64,000 nucleotides of DNA, from the NCBI GenBank assembly GCA_028715055.1, contig JAQTLE010000002.1, positions 62,001 to 126,000 of the forward strand. The letters are read 5' to 3'. Under the pieces are notes generated by a model, which had not been told where the DNA came from, did no database searches, and saw only the letters and a program-made list of their open reading frames with translations. Positions 1 to 9,783 of this stretch are shown piece after piece. Position 1 is the first letter of the stretch, and every line of letters starts with the position of its first letter. The DNA comes from Sulfurovaceae bacterium (GTDB lineage: Bacteria; Campylobacterota; Campylobacteria; Campylobacterales; Sulfurovaceae). The position numbers and the translations under genes are program-made.

Positions 1-20
1 ATCACCACAAGGATAGATAA
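1..20 (+). CDS. Possible last codons of yidC (partial)
   Basis: Reading positions 3-20 in frame gives a short basic tail (HHKDR) ending in TAA, and that TAA overlaps the jag ATG as TAATG. In Campylobacterota the gene before jag is usually yidC, the membrane protein insertase. Only the tail would be inside the window, so this rests on gene order and on the overlap alone. Confidence 0.3.
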
Positions 21-919
21 TGCAAAGGATCGAGGCAGAAACACTAGAAGATGCATACGCAAAAGCCTCTCAGTTTTTTGGATGTTCATTATTGCAATTA
101 CAATGCGAAGTAGTGCAGTATCCATCCAAAGGATTTTTAGGCCTCGGTAAGAAAAATGCCATTATTGTGGCCGATATTGTGAGTACTATCGATATTGTTA
201 AAAAAAATGAACCAATTATTGTCGAACCGACAAAACTCACCAAATCCCCAAAATCATATACTTTACCAAAGCAGACAAACCTACAAGCAAGTTCAAAAGA
301 AATTCATAAACATGTAATATCTGAAAAATCTGATACAAGCAGCCATTTAAAACAGTATGACGATTTGGTAAGTGAACAATTTTTTAAAAACAAAGAAGAG
401 TTGCCAACGAGCTATGTGGACACCAAGTGTAGTGAGTCACAACAAGAACCAATTGCAAATGTTGCTTTGGCTCAAGAAATAGAAAATGAATTAAAAAGAC
501 TTTTTGCGACCAGTTGTTTTTCCATAGATGTAGTGGAAGTGGATGTCATGGATAATACGGCTTTGATTTTTATTGATGGTGAAGATGCTGCGCTCCTAAT
601 TGGCAAAGAAGGATATAGATACAATGCATTGTCCTATATGATATTCAATTGGCTATATTCCAAATATGAGCTTTTTGTCAAGCTTGAAATCGCTCGTTTC
701 TTGACATCTCAACAAGAAATGATATGTTATACAATCAAGCCAGTCATAGAAGCGGTACATCGCGGAGGCAGAGGAAAAACAAGACCATTGGACGGAATAT
801 TGGTTCAAATTGCCCTGGAACAGTTAAGGGAAGAATTTCCAAATAAATATGTTGCCATCAAAACGAATAAAGACGGTAATAAATATATAGTGATCAACGA
901 CTTTATACAAAAAATGTAA
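20..919 (+). CDS. jag: Jag/KhpB family RNA-binding protein
   Basis: This 299-residue protein has the Jag layout. The Jag-N domain lies at about residues 1-52 and contains the KGFLGLGKKNA stretch. A long polar linker follows to about 150, then a KH-II domain with GKEGYRYNAL, then a C-terminal R3H-like region ending near PNKYVAI. The family (KhpB, SpoIIIJ-associated) binds RNA and is linked to cell envelope and division control; H. pylori HP1451 is a member. The Arg-x3-His pair that names the R3H domain is not visible here: the equivalent stretch reads ILVQIALEQL. The start at 20 follows AAGGAT. The stop overlaps the mnmE start (TAATG), so the two are translationally coupled. Confidence 0.9.
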   Translation: MQRIEAETLEDAYAKASQFFGCSLLQLQCEVVQYPSKGFLGLGKKNAIIVADIVSTIDIVKKNEPIIVEPTKLTKSPKSYTLPKQTNLQASSKEIHKHVISEKSDTSSHLKQYDDLVSEQFFKNKEELPTSYVDTKCSESQQEPIANVALAQEIENELKRLFATSCFSIDVVEVDVMDNTALIFIDGEDAALLIGKEGYRYNALSYMIFNWLYSKYELFVKLEIARFLTSQQEMICYTIKPVIEAVHRGGRGKTRPLDGILVQIALEQLREEFPNKYVAIKTNKDGNKYIVINDFIQKM

Positions 920-2262
920 TGAACGAAACTATAGTAGCCACTGCAACATCACATGGGATCGGCTCTATCGCCATAGTGAGACTCAGCGGTGTCGATGCGC
1001 TTAAAATAGCCCTTCGTATATCCCATAAAACCAATATTACTCCTAGATATGCACATCTTGCATCTTTGTATACCGTTGATGGAAGTCTCATAGACCAAGC
1101 TATCATAATTTATTTTCAAGCACCAAAAAGTTTTACAGGCGAAGATGTAGTAGAGTTTCAGTGTCATGGCGGAATTGTTGTGGCCGAAGAAATCATACAG
1201 GCCACACTTCATTATGGAGCAAGATTGGCAACAGCCGGAGAGTATAGCAAAAGAGCTTTTTTAAACGGCAAGATAGAACTCACTCAAGCAGAAGCAATAG
1301 CAAAACTAATAGAAGCAAAAAGTGTCGATGCGGCAAAAATATTGGCCAGACAACTCAAAGGATCTTTGGCAGTATTTGTCGAAGAAAGCAGGGATATGCT
1401 ATTGTTGGCACTTGCTCATACTGAAGTGATGATAGATTATGCAGAAGAAGATCTGCCAAAAGATATTATCGATTCACTTTCAAATAAACTAGACGACTTG
1501 GAGCATAAGTTAATCGAACTTTTAGAAAGCAGTAAGCGCAGAAAAGGATTGATAGAGGGTTTTAGAGTGGCTATCATAGGCAAACCAAATGTAGGCAAAA
1601 GTTCTTTGTTAAATGCATTGCTCAGTTATGAGAGAGCCATTGTAAGCAATATAGCAGGAACCACTAGAGATACAATAGAAGAACAAGTGTGCATAGGTTC
1701 TCATGTGATTCGCCTTATTGATACTGCCGGTATTCGTGAAGCTAGTGACGAAATAGAAAGAATAGGCGTGGAACGCTCGATCGCATCTTTGAATGAAGCT
1801 GACATTATAATATCTCTTTTTGACGGCAGTCAAAAATGGGATGATGAAGATGAGCGTATAGCATCTATCATAAAAGAAATGGATAGTTCAAAACATTTGA
1901 TAACAGTTATAAATAAAACAGATTTACATAGGGAGCTATACAATACATTCTTAGATTCTTTGGATATCATTAATATGAGTGTGAAATCAGATTTTTCTAT
2001 ATTACTAGATAAGCTGCAGACGCTTTTAGACAGTATTTCATCTGGAGATGAGTTAATGCTGGTTTCATCAAGACAAATACAAGCAGTACAAAATTCACTA
2101 CAAGCAATAAGAGAGGCCAAGCTTCCTTTGCAAAAAGGTGAATTGGAATTTTTTGCTTATCATCTTACAGAAGCCATAAAAGCCATCTCGTCAATATCAA
2201 AGCCGTATAGCAATGAAGATGTACTAGACAAGATGTTCGGAGAATTTTGTCTTGGCAAGTGA
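919..2262 (+). CDS. mnmE: tRNA uridine-5-carboxymethylaminomethyl(34) synthesis GTPase MnmE
   Basis: MnmE works with MnmG to modify the wobble uridine of certain tRNAs, using GTP and a folate one-carbon unit. The 447 residues fit the family. The N-terminal folate-binding domain covers about 1-118, helices follow, and a G domain is inserted from about 215, with GKPNVGKSS (G1, near 221), DTAGIR (G3, near 268) and NKTD (G4). The protein ends in FCLGK, the invariant C-terminal Cys motif needed for catalysis. It overlaps the end of jag by one base and is the second gene of that operon. Confidence 0.97.
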   Translation: MNETIVATATSHGIGSIAIVRLSGVDALKIALRISHKTNITPRYAHLASLYTVDGSLIDQAIIIYFQAPKSFTGEDVVEFQCHGGIVVAEEIIQATLHYGARLATAGEYSKRAFLNGKIELTQAEAIAKLIEAKSVDAAKILARQLKGSLAVFVEESRDMLLLALAHTEVMIDYAEEDLPKDIIDSLSNKLDDLEHKLIELLESSKRRKGLIEGFRVAIIGKPNVGKSSLLNALLSYERAIVSNIAGTTRDTIEEQVCIGSHVIRLIDTAGIREASDEIERIGVERSIASLNEADIIISLFDGSQKWDDEDERIASIIKEMDSSKHLITVINKTDLHRELYNTFLDSLDIINMSVKSDFSILLDKLQTLLDSISSGDELMLVSSRQIQAVQNSLQAIREAKLPLQKGELEFFAYHLTEAIKAISSISKPYSNEDVLDKMFGEFCLGK

Positions 2263-2275
2263 TGTAAAAATTTGA

Positions 2276-2281
2276 TATAAT
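2276..2281 (+). promoter_or_regulatory. -10 box before the lipoprotein gene
   Basis: TATAAT lies 37 bases before the GTG at 2318, just after the mnmE stop. No convincing -35 box is seen, as is common in Campylobacterota. Confidence 0.45.
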
Positions 2282-2317
2282 ATCAATAATATTTTATAGA
2301 ATTAATTAGGATTAATA

Positions 2318-2971
2318 GTGTTAAAAATCATTTCATTTATTTTTTTGATATTTATATTTGTTGGATGTACCGATGGGCCAAAGCCAGGCAATAAAAAGAA
2401 TTTCCCTATGCCACCATCAGCACAAATAGAGCAATTTGATGATAATTGGCCGCCAAAAGATTCCCAAGAGGATAATGTAGATATCTCCGACCTGAGTAAT
2501 CAGACAGATATAAATGAAACAAATCATGAAGATAGAAAAATCGTAAATCATATTCCGTTTCCTGCAAAAGAATATAATAATCTTTCCTTGACAGGCAGCT
2601 CGGCAATCCAAGGTAAAATTGTCATCCAGACGAATGACGGCAAAATAGTTAGCGGTTCTGATGCTAGACTGTACCTAAATCCATATACTTCATATTCTAA
2701 ACAATGGTATAAAGAAAATTATCTGCACGGCAATCTAATGGATGGTACTGATGATAGATTGTATAAATATCTTAAATTTACCACCGCAAATGATAACGGT
2801 GGTTTTGTTTTGAATAACATTCCAAAAGGAAAATATTACTTAGTCGGCACTGTAGTTTGCGGTCAAGAGTGCGGATTCGATGGAATTAAAAATATTCGTA
2901 TTGTTTCTGAAGTATCCGTTGATAACAATGCTACCATTTCTGTAAATTTGGTTAAAGCGTTAAATAACTAA
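2318..2971 (+). CDS. Putative outer-surface lipoprotein with carboxypeptidase-regulatory-like fold
   Basis: The 217-residue protein starts with a short lipoprotein signal (hydrophobic stretch then FVGC), which predicts lipid attachment at Cys17. A Pro/Asn/Asp-rich linker follows to about residue 85. The C-terminal half resembles a carboxypeptidase-regulatory-like beta sandwich, with the typical GGFVLNNIPKGKYYLVG pattern. Two cysteines (CGQEC) sit near residues 185-189. The start is GTG, about 55 bases after mnmE with its own -10 box. The function is unknown and no enzyme motif is seen. The domain call is by eye from the GxFxxxxLPxGxY pattern. Confidence 0.75.
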   Translation: MLKIISFIFLIFIFVGCTDGPKPGNKKNFPMPPSAQIEQFDDNWPPKDSQEDNVDISDLSNQTDINETNHEDRKIVNHIPFPAKEYNNLSLTGSSAIQGKIVIQTNDGKIVSGSDARLYLNPYTSYSKQWYKENYLHGNLMDGTDDRLYKYLKFTTANDNGGFVLNNIPKGKYYLVGTVVCGQECGFDGIKNIRIVSEVSVDNNATISVNLVKALNN

Positions 2972-3000
2972 TATTTACTTTGCATCATTTATGAAGATTG

Positions 3001-3681
3001 TTACAGCTTTGGATATTCTGTTTTTAATGCATCATAAAGCTCATTTGGAGTAATAGAAGGATTGGCAGCAAGCAAGTTTTGCATTATTACGTTATCTTCT
3101 TTGCCATTCCAGATTTTTATATAACTTCCGTCTTTGTATCCATGGTCTTGGCGAAATTGATTGAGTATATTTTTGCCTATATAGAGTTGATATAAACTAT
3201 CTAGATTTAGTCCTGATTGAAGCACAACCTCAAAATATAAGCTCGCCATCTCTTCTAGGCTTTCATCGATAAAGACGCTTTTTATAAACCTTTCTATGTT
3301 TGCTATCTGATCAAAGTGCCTATCTGAGATATCATTAGCAGGCTCTTTTAGCATATCAAAGTTAGGCAAAGAAGAGATTTTATATGCCAATTCTTCCATT
3401 GATAATTTTTGGTTATTTGCATTAAGGCGCAGTATCTCACTCATCACAAAGTGCCAGATATCCACTACTTCTATCTTGATGTTTTCATTATCAGCTGTGG
3501 CGTCTATATTTTTCCAATGTTTCCATGGGTAGGATTCCACAAGCTCAGCACACTCTAGATATATACATCTTCTCCAATCTATCGGCTTGCCTTGCTTGGT
3601 TACTCCATTTTCCCAGCATGTGCCGTTCGTTGCATCATTTAGTTGTTGTTGAAGAGTTAGCATGGAGAGGATTTGAGACAT
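3001..3681 (-). CDS. dUTPase, dimeric all-alpha type (dUTPase_2)
   Basis: This enzyme hydrolyses dUTP to dUMP and pyrophosphate, keeping uracil out of DNA and feeding thymidylate synthesis. The 226 residues match the all-alpha dimeric dUTPase family used by Campylobacter and Helicobacter instead of the trimeric Dut. The metal-binding signature is visible as ECAELVESYPWKHWK (about 43-57), followed by EVVDIWHF (about 71-78). The ATG at 3681 is preceded by AAAGGT at good spacing. The gene converges on the lipoprotein gene with only 29 bases between them, and I see no strong hairpin there. Confidence 0.93.
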   Translation of the reverse strand: MSQILSMLTLQQQLNDATNGTCWENGVTKQGKPIDWRRCIYLECAELVESYPWKHWKNIDATADNENIKIEVVDIWHFVMSEILRLNANNQKLSMEELAYKISSLPNFDMLKEPANDISDRHFDQIANIERFIKSVFIDESLEEMASLYFEVVLQSGLNLDSLYQLYIGKNILNQFRQDHGYKDGSYIKIWNGKEDNVIMQNLLAANPSITPNELYDALKTEYPKL

Positions 3682-3939
3682 ATCTGACCTTTGAATGAAT
3701 TATCAAATTGTAGCTTTTTGTCGCTTTTGGAGTGGTTAGTTGCTGTTTAATAGGCTGAATTGAATAAAAAATATAAAAATATTTTTTTTGTATTTATTGG
3801 CAATATAACTTTTGTTTTATCTTGATATTATAGCAATTTACTATTTGCAAATCATGTCACTCTCGGTCTTTCATCACATTTTTAGTACTTTTTTACTATA
3901 ATATAAACATATTTTATTATCCTAAAAAGGAATACTTCT
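3682..3939. other. Divergent promoter region between dUTPase and purL
   Basis: These 258 bases are very AT-rich with long A and T runs. A purL -10 box is visible at 3897-3902. A second -10-like TATTAT lies near 3826. No riboswitch fold or gene could be recognised. Confidence 0.5.
3897..3902 (+). promoter_or_regulatory. -10 box of purL
   Basis: TATAAT lies 38 bases upstream of the purL ATG and is preceded by a T-rich stretch (TACTTTTTTAC), the usual form of sigma-70 promoters in this phylum. Confidence 0.6.
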
Positions 3940-6156
3940 ATGTCAGCCATCGAAAATATCGAAAGTGTGCTTAAATCACACAAACTAAGCCCTGCTGAGT
4001 ATGAGCATATCAAAGAGATTTTGCATCGTGAGCCTAATATTGTTGAGATCGGTATATTTTCTGCTATGTGGAGTGAACATTGCTCTTATAAATCCAGCAA
4101 AAAATATCTAAACGGTTTCCCTACCAAAGCACCATGGGTTATCCAAGGACCAGGCGAAAATGCAGGTGTTATAGATGTAGGTGATGGCATCGCAGCGGTA
4201 TTTAAGATGGAGAGTCATAACCACCCTAGTTATATAGAGCCGTTTCAAGGTGCCGCTACTGGAGTAGGTGGAATACTAAGAGATGTATTTACAATGGGCG
4301 CTAGACCTGTAGCAAACCTCAATTCCCTTCGTTTTGGAAATATTAAAGGCAATGAGAATATAAATAAATACCAAAGACATCTGGTACGCGGAGTAGTAGA
4401 AGGTATCGGAAGCTACGGCAACTGCATGGGTGTTCCAACAGTCGGCGGAGAGGTAAGTTTTGATGAGAGCTATAATGGCAATATCTTGGTAAATGCATTT
4501 GCTCTTGGTCTTGTCAAGCAAGAAGATATTTTCCTTGGAGTGGCTAAAGGTATAGGCAATCCTGTTATATATGTAGGTTCAAAAACCGGCCGTGACGGAC
4601 TCGGTGGAGCCGTAATGAGTAGTGACAGTTTCACAGAAGAGAGCAAATCACTCAGACCTACCGTTCAAGTTGGAGATCCATTTACCGAGAAGTTGCTTCT
4701 TGAAGCATGTCTTGAGCTTTTTGCCACAGATCATGTAGTAGGCATACAAGATATGGGTGCTGCAGGGCTTACAAGTTCATCATTTGAAATGGCAGGTAAA
4801 ACAGGTGCAGGCATGATCATGCATCTTGATAAGGTGCCGGCACGAGAAGAGGGGATGACCCCGTATGATTTCATGTTAAGCGAATCCCAAGAGAGAATGC
4901 TAATTTGCGCTAAACAAGGAAGCGAACAAGCTATCATCGATATATTTGAAAAATGGGGCTTGGACGCGGCAGTTATCGGAGAAGTAACGGATACGGGCAG
5001 AATGGAGCTCTTTTGGCATGGAGAAAAATGTGCTGATATGCCGATAGCCCCTGTTAGCGAAGAGGCACCTATATTAGACCGTCCTACACTTAGACCGTCT
5101 TATCTGGATGCAGTTAATGCCAAAAATATTTCTGATTATCCAACCGTGTCAAACCAGGAAGCGTTTGAGAAACTATTATCTTCTCTTGAAGTTGTAGATA
5201 AAGCATGGATATATGAGCAATATGACTCTATGGTGCAAACAAATACCATCAAACGCCCGGGCAGTTTGGATGCCAGCGTGATCCGCGTAAAACAAAACGG
5301 CAAAGCGATCGCGATGAGCGCGGATTGTAATCCAAGATATTGTTATATCGATCCTTACAAAGGTGCAGCACTTGCAGTAATTGAGAGCGGAAGAAATGTT
5401 GTAATGAGCGGTGCTCGACCACTTGCAATTACCGATTGTCTAAACTTTGGAAATCCGGAAAATCCGGAAGTTATGTGGCAATTTGCACAAGCGTGCGAAG
5501 GCATCAAAGAAGCTTGTGCTACATTGAACACCCCGGTAGTTAGCGGTAACGTATCTTTGTATAATGAAACGAACGGTGTGAGCGTTTTCCCCACGCCTGC
5601 TATCGCGATGGTAGGGCTAAATGATGATTGCAATAAAGTACTAACAAGCTCATTTCAAAAAGAGGGCAACACGCTTTTGATGGTAGGTAATACAAAAGGC
5701 GAATTCGGCGGATCACTCTATATCAAAGAGCTTTTCGGAGAAACTACAGGCAAGCTTGGAGAGATCGATTATACTGCCGAGCTTAGACTTTGGGATCTTG
5801 TGATCAACGCAAACAAAAAAGGACTTCTAAAATCAGCAAAAGATCTAGGCATGGGCGGTATCGCAATAGCATTAGCCAAGATGTCAGCCGTTTCGGGTCT
5901 TGGTGTGGAAGTTGATGTTAAGTTGGGTAACGCAAACGAGATATTTGACGAGAGTCAAAGCAGAGCGATTTTGGAAGTAGCACCAGAAAATGTAAATGAT
6001 GTAGCAAAGATGGCAAGTGACCTTGGTCTACATATCGAGGCAATAGGAAGCATCAAAGGAGATAATTTCATTCTCAATGATGTAAGTATGCCAGTCAAAA
6101 AGCTTCAAAGTATCTATTTTGATACATTCGAAAAAACAATAGAACAAGATTTATAA
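3940..6156 (+). CDS. purL: Phosphoribosylformylglycinamidine synthase subunit PurL
   Basis: PurL makes FGAM from FGAR in purine synthesis, using ATP and ammonia delivered by PurQ with PurS as partner. The 738 residues are the small, Bacillus-type PurL rather than the 1300-residue fused enzyme, so purS and purQ must lie elsewhere. The motifs [11 protein letters not shown] and [18 protein letters not shown] of the AIR-synthase-like fold are plain. There are two repeated ATPase-like halves, and a second GGxxD-type site near GNVSLYNE. The start follows AAAAGGAATACTTCT. purH begins 22 bases after the stop, so the two form a purine operon. Confidence 0.97.
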   Translation: MSAIENIESVLKSHKLSPAEYEHIKEILHREPNIVEIGIFSAMWSEHCSYKSSKKYLNGFPTKAPWVIQGPGENAGVIDVGDGIAAVFKMESHNHPSYIEPFQGAATGVGGILRDVFTMGARPVANLNSLRFGNIKGNENINKYQRHLVRGVVEGIGSYGNCMGVPTVGGEVSFDESYNGNILVNAFALGLVKQEDIFLGVAKGIGNPVIYVGSKTGRDGLGGAVMSSDSFTEESKSLRPTVQVGDPFTEKLLLEACLELFATDHVVGIQDMGAAGLTSSSFEMAGKTGAGMIMHLDKVPAREEGMTPYDFMLSESQERMLICAKQGSEQAIIDIFEKWGLDAAVIGEVTDTGRMELFWHGEKCADMPIAPVSEEAPILDRPTLRPSYLDAVNAKNISDYPTVSNQEAFEKLLSSLEVVDKAWIYEQYDSMVQTNTIKRPGSLDASVIRVKQNGKAIAMSADCNPRYCYIDPYKGAALAVIESGRNVVMSGARPLAITDCLNFGNPENPEVMWQFAQACEGIKEACATLNTPVVSGNVSLYNETNGVSVFPTPAIAMVGLNDDCNKVLTSSFQKEGNTLLMVGNTKGEFGGSLYIKELFGETTGKLGEIDYTAELRLWDLVINANKKGLLKSAKDLGMGGIAIALAKMSAVSGLGVEVDVKLGNANEIFDESQSRAILEVAPENVNDVAKMASDLGLHIEAIGSIKGDNFILNDVSMPVKKLQSIYFDTFEKTIEQDL

Positions 6157-6178
6157 TAAAGAGAGTAAAAGAAAGTAT

Positions 6179-7711
6179 ATGAGAGCATTATTAAGCGTAA
6201 GTGACAAAAGCGGAATTGTAGAGTTTGCACAAGGATTAGAAGCATTAGGATTCGAGATAATAAGCACAGGCGGTACATATAAAGCATTAAAAGATGCAGG
6301 GGTAAAAGTCGTAGAAGCTAGTGAAGTGACCAAATTTCCTGAGTGTTTCGAAGGACGTGTAAAAACGCTAAATCCATTCATCCATGGCGGCATTCTTCAC
6401 AAAAGAGGCGATGAAGCTCATTTGGCGCAAGCAAAAGAACTTGGCGTAGAAGGCATAGACCTTGTGTGTGTAAATCTATATCCGTTTAAAGCCACTATTG
6501 AAAGAACTGACGATTTTGAAGAGATCATTGAAAACATAGATATCGGTGGGCCTGCGATGGTGAGAAGTGCTGCTAAGAACTTCGAGAGCGTATATATAGT
6601 TACAGACAGCGCTGACTATGCAAGAGTACTTGAAAATATCGGCAGTCAAAAAGATGGCTTAGAGCTTAGACGCGAGCTTATGATAAAAGCTTTTGAACAT
6701 ACTGCAGCATATGACAGTATGATAGCAAATTATATGAATAGCAGATTCAATAAAGGTTTTGGCGATCATCAATTCATAGTCGGCAAAAAAGTATTTGACA
6801 CCAGATATGGAGAAAATCCGCATCAAAATGGAGCTCTTTATGAGTTTGACGGATTCTTTTCTAAGAACTTTAAACAGATCAAAGGAGAAGCAAGCTTCAA
6901 CAATCTAACAGATATCAACGGCGCTGTGAAGATCGCAGCGAGTTTTGGGGATAGAGGCGCGGTATGTATAGTCAAACACGGCAATCCATGCGGTTTTGCG
7001 CTCAATGAAGATCTGACTCAAGCTTACATCGATGCTCTTAAATGTGACAGTGTTTCTGCTTTTGGCGGCGTTGTCGCAGTGAACGGTATCGTAAGCAAAG
7101 AGTTGGCACTGAAAATGAACGAGATGTTCTTGGAAGTTGTTATAGCAGGCGATTTTGAACCTGCCGCACTTGAGGTTTTTGAAACTAAAAAAAGACTCAA
7201 GCTCTTCTCTTACGGAAGCGATAAACTTGTCCTTTCAAATGATAAAAATGATTTCAAACATATCGATGGCGGTTTTGTGTACCAAGACAGCGATATGGTC
7301 AAAGACTCTGAAGTTGCCAATGCGGCAAAACAAGGAACGCTTGAAGCAACAGATACTCAGATGAAAGATCTCGAGATCGCATATAAAATAGCCAGTTTGA
7401 CCAAATCAAACTGCGTAGTATATGTCAAAGATGCTATGATGGTAGCTGTCGGTATGGGTATGACAAGCAGAGTCGATGCTGCACAATGCGCACTCAAAAA
7501 AGCTAGTACTATGGGACTTGACGTGAGCGGTGCTGTCATGGCTAGTGAAGCATTTTTCCCATTTAGAGACAGCATCGATGCAGCTGCAAGTGCCGGCGTG
7601 AAAGCTATCATAGAGCCAGGCGGAAGTGTGAGAGATGATGAAGTGATAGCCGCTGCCAATGAGCATGGCATTGCGCTATATTTCACAGGCGTAAGACACT
7701 TCCTGCATTAA
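6179..7711 (+). CDS. purH: Bifunctional AICAR transformylase / IMP cyclohydrolase PurH
   Basis: PurH carries out the last two steps to IMP: formylation of AICAR with 10-formyl-THF, then ring closure. The 510 residues fit the family. The N-terminal MGS-like cyclohydrolase domain (about 1-190) has [13 protein letters not shown] and the VNLYPF stretch. The transformylase domain follows, with RYGENPHQ and IVKHGNPCG (the Lys-His pair of the active site). The C-terminus GVRHFLH is typical. The gene is co-transcribed with purL (22-base gap) and is followed directly by palindromic repeats that could end the transcript. Confidence 0.97.
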   Translation: MRALLSVSDKSGIVEFAQGLEALGFEIISTGGTYKALKDAGVKVVEASEVTKFPECFEGRVKTLNPFIHGGILHKRGDEAHLAQAKELGVEGIDLVCVNLYPFKATIERTDDFEEIIENIDIGGPAMVRSAAKNFESVYIVTDSADYARVLENIGSQKDGLELRRELMIKAFEHTAAYDSMIANYMNSRFNKGFGDHQFIVGKKVFDTRYGENPHQNGALYEFDGFFSKNFKQIKGEASFNNLTDINGAVKIAASFGDRGAVCIVKHGNPCGFALNEDLTQAYIDALKCDSVSAFGGVVAVNGIVSKELALKMNEMFLEVVIAGDFEPAALEVFETKKRLKLFSYGSDKLVLSNDKNDFKHIDGGFVYQDSDMVKDSEVANAAKQGTLEATDTQMKDLEIAYKIASLTKSNCVVYVKDAMMVAVGMGMTSRVDAAQCALKKASTMGLDVSGAVMASEAFFPFRDSIDAAASAGVKAIIEPGGSVRDDEVIAAANEHGIALYFTGVRHFLH

Positions 7712-7718
7712 AAATACC

Positions 7719-7828
7719 CGTCATTCCTGCGAAGGCAGGAATCCACAACCATTTGTCATCCTGAACTCGTTTCAGGATCTCATATAAATATCCTCCCCTC
7801 GTCATTACGTACTTGATGCGGAATCCAT
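7719..7828. repeat. Cluster of three REP-like palindromic repeats
   Basis: Three related units follow purH. Unit 1 has a perfect stem ATTCCTGC-gaag-GCAGGAAT (7723-7742). Unit 2 has ATCCTGAA-ctcgt-TTCAGGAT (7758-7778). Unit 3 (about 7799-7826) starts GTCATTACG and ends GCGGAATCC and has lost part of its stem. Each begins with (C)GTCAT and ends in a GGATC or GAATCC-like box. Dispersed repeats of this look are common in many bacterial genomes. They may act as terminators or mark mobile palindromic elements. Confidence 0.75.
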
Positions 7829-7889
7829 TTTTTTACCTCAAATCTATTTTTAAAAATAATCAAATTAGTTATAATATTAAAAAATAAGT

Positions 7890-8603
7890 ATGCATTTCAT
7901 ATCTGAAGATATGGAACAAGATGAGGCTTCTAAAAAAATGTACAATTTATCTCACCTTAATGGCAAATTATTTGATGGGCTTGAGTTCTGTTCAGAGGTA
8001 TATACATTATTTGAAAAAATACGTTCCGAACCAGATGGTATAAAAAAGCTTCGATTAAGAGCCTCACCCACAGAGAAATTAATATTGGAGGAGTTGTTGC
8101 CCATCTGTCGTTATGTTCAAAAATACTATAGGACAGGTAGATACATTTCGGTATACTGGATTGATGGAAATCAATCTTATGACGCAAAGATTCTACAAAA
8201 AGGCTGTTATGTAGAGCACGGGCACTATCCTGCTCAGGCATATTTGGAAATTACGTCAGCCATGCATAAAAACGAACATTGGACATGGAAACTAGATATG
8301 TCGTTTGCTCCAGAAGGAATATCAGGAAATAAAAATAGCAAAGTTTCTTCGGAACCAGTGGTTTTTACCAACCAAGAGCATATTGAAAAATTTGCTCCTA
8401 TTGTACTAAAACAAATTAGTAAAAAGGCTAGTATTAACTATCCAGAAAATACTTCTTTGGTTGTGCAGTGCCATTTGAATAGTTTATATACCAGTGATGA
8501 TTGGGAGTTATTAATAGACCAAGTAACTAAAAAACTGCCAAAGCACAAATTTCAGGAAATTCTTATGTATGATAGTGTTACGGGAAAAGAATCTATCATA
8601 TAA
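7890..8603 (+). CDS. Conserved hypothetical protein of unknown function
   Basis: This 237-residue soluble protein has no signal peptide or membrane segment, and I do not recognise a family. A basic stretch KKLRLRASPTEKLILEELLPI (near 51-71) precedes an aromatic-rich beta-like core (YISVYWIDGNQSYDAKI) and a W-rich stretch (HWTWKLDMSF). The start could be 7890 or the next ATG at 7911; neither has a strong ribosome site. It sits alone between the REP-like cluster and the rhodanese gene, with 179 bases before it and 114 after. That isolation and its less biased codon use suggest an accessory or transferred gene, but this is inference. Confidence 0.6.
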   Translation: MHFISEDMEQDEASKKMYNLSHLNGKLFDGLEFCSEVYTLFEKIRSEPDGIKKLRLRASPTEKLILEELLPICRYVQKYYRTGRYISVYWIDGNQSYDAKILQKGCYVEHGHYPAQAYLEITSAMHKNEHWTWKLDMSFAPEGISGNKNSKVSSEPVVFTNQEHIEKFAPIVLKQISKKASINYPENTSLVVQCHLNSLYTSDDWELLIDQVTKKLPKHKFQEILMYDSVTGKESII

Positions 8604-8717
8604 AACTGAGTAAAAAGCCTAACAAACCAAATGTTCCCTTTCGCATTAACCCTCATTTAACTTTTTTTCGCTACCATTCTTATTTTAAAATCAAGAGCTA
8701 TAAAAAGGAACAATTAT

Positions 8718-9122
8718 ATGAAAAAAATATTATTGGCTATTTTGTCTATAACAGCAATTGTTAATGCAGACGTTACAAATATAGTAGTAGATAAAACATT
8801 TTTATCTAAGCCGATCAAGATCATAGATATCCGAACACCGGCTGAGTGGGCACAAACAGGCATCATCAAAGGTGCATATACTATAACATTCTTTAACGAA
8901 AAAGGTGAGGTAAATACAGATGCATTTTTGGCAAAACTAAGAAAAGTTGTCAAGCCAAACGAACGTTTCGCGCTTATTTGCCGTACAGGAAATCGCACAA
9001 CCATGGTATCGGAATATTTGTCCAATGAAAAAGATTATAATGTCATCAATCTAAAAGGCGGCATGATGAAATTGATACAGGATGGATATAAACCGGTACC
9101 TTATCGTGCATTAAAAAGTTGA
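8718..9122 (+). CDS. Periplasmic rhodanese-domain protein
   Basis: The protein has a signal peptide (MKKILLAILSITAIVNA) and a single rhodanese domain with the active-site loop CRTGNR (Cys near residue 97). It also shows the rhodanese DIRTPAEW start motif. Single-domain rhodaneses of this kind move sulfane sulfur or act as sulfur carriers in the periplasm; the substrate here is unknown. The 134-residue length is normal. The start follows AAAAAGGAACAATT. Its stop codon lies inside the left arm of a strong bidirectional terminator shared with trkA. Confidence 0.88.
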   Translation: MKKILLAILSITAIVNADVTNIVVDKTFLSKPIKIIDIRTPAEWAQTGIIKGAYTITFFNEKGEVNTDAFLAKLRKVVKPNERFALICRTGNRTTMVSEYLSNEKDYNVINLKGGMMKLIQDGYKPVPYRALKS

Positions 9123-9144
9123 TTTAATATATATCAACTTTTTT
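9113..9144. terminator. Bidirectional terminator between rhodanese and trkA
   Basis: AAAAAGTTGAT (9113-9123) pairs perfectly with ATCAACTTTTT (9133-9143) around a 9-base loop, with U runs on both strands. It contains the rhodanese stop codon, and the trkA stop codon lies in the loop. Confidence 0.85.
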
Positions 9145-9783
9145 GCTTAGGGCTTCTATATTATTATTGTCTCCCAATACTACCAATATATCCCCATCTT
9201 CTAAAATATCATCATTTTCGAATTTAGTATGCCATATGCCTTGATGTTTGTATGCAATAGGTTTTACATTATAATCATTTTCAAAAGAAGAAGACAGTAT
9301 TGAGGTGCCGATCCAAAAACTTGGCACTAACAATTTAGCTAATTTCATGGTAATAGAAAGATCGATAGTCTCATAGTTCATATTTTTGACTATTTTTTTA
9401 ACCAGTTTTTTTGCTGTCTCCATTTCTGGATAAACAACTTTTGTTGCGCCGATTTTGGATAGAATTTGGCCATGTACTCGGGTGATCGCTTTGGCAATTA
9501 CTGTTTGTACTCCTATCTCTTTGAGTGCCATTACGGTTAATATGCTGGCTTCAATATTTTCTCCTATACTAACTATAGCCACATCAACTTGTCCGATACC
9601 GGCTTCATTTAGAGCATGCATATCCGTAGAATCCAAGATGATAGCATCTTGCACATACTCATTAACCTCTCTTACTTGGTCTTCATCTATATCTGCTGCA
9701 ATGACACTCATTCCTTGCTGTGCCAATCCTTTGGCTACATGAAATCCAAATTTGCCAAGTCCAATTATTGCAAAACTATTCAT
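9124..9783 (-). CDS. TrkA/KtrA-type potassium channel regulatory subunit
   Basis: This 219-residue cytoplasmic RCK protein gates the K+ uptake subunit encoded just before it. The N-terminal Rossmann domain (RCK-N) shows GLGKFGFHVAKGL and the acidic AADIDED at the end of beta 2, the NAD/ATP-binding pattern. An RCK-C domain follows at about 135-219, ending in GDILVVLGDNN. One RCK unit (not the double unit of E. coli TrkA) means it is KtrA-like. It overlaps the 3' end of the ktrB/trkH gene by four bases (ATGA), so the two are translationally coupled. Confidence 0.92.
   Translation of the reverse strand: MNSFAIIGLGKFGFHVAKGLAQQGMSVIAADIDEDQVREVNEYVQDAIILDSTDMHALNEAGIGQVDVAIVSIGENIEASILTVMALKEIGVQTVIAKAITRVHGQILSKIGATKVVYPEMETAKKLVKKIVKNMNYETIDLSITMKLAKLLVPSFWIGTSILSSSFENDYNVKPIAYKHQGIWHTKFENDDILEDGDILVVLGDNNNIEALSKKVDIY

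Noticed and set aside
5355-5633. Minus-strand ORF of 92 residues inside purL
   Set aside because: It is a shadow of the purL frame with no ribosome site and no family pattern. The same applies to the other antisense ORFs inside mnmE, purH, uvrA and the RND genes.
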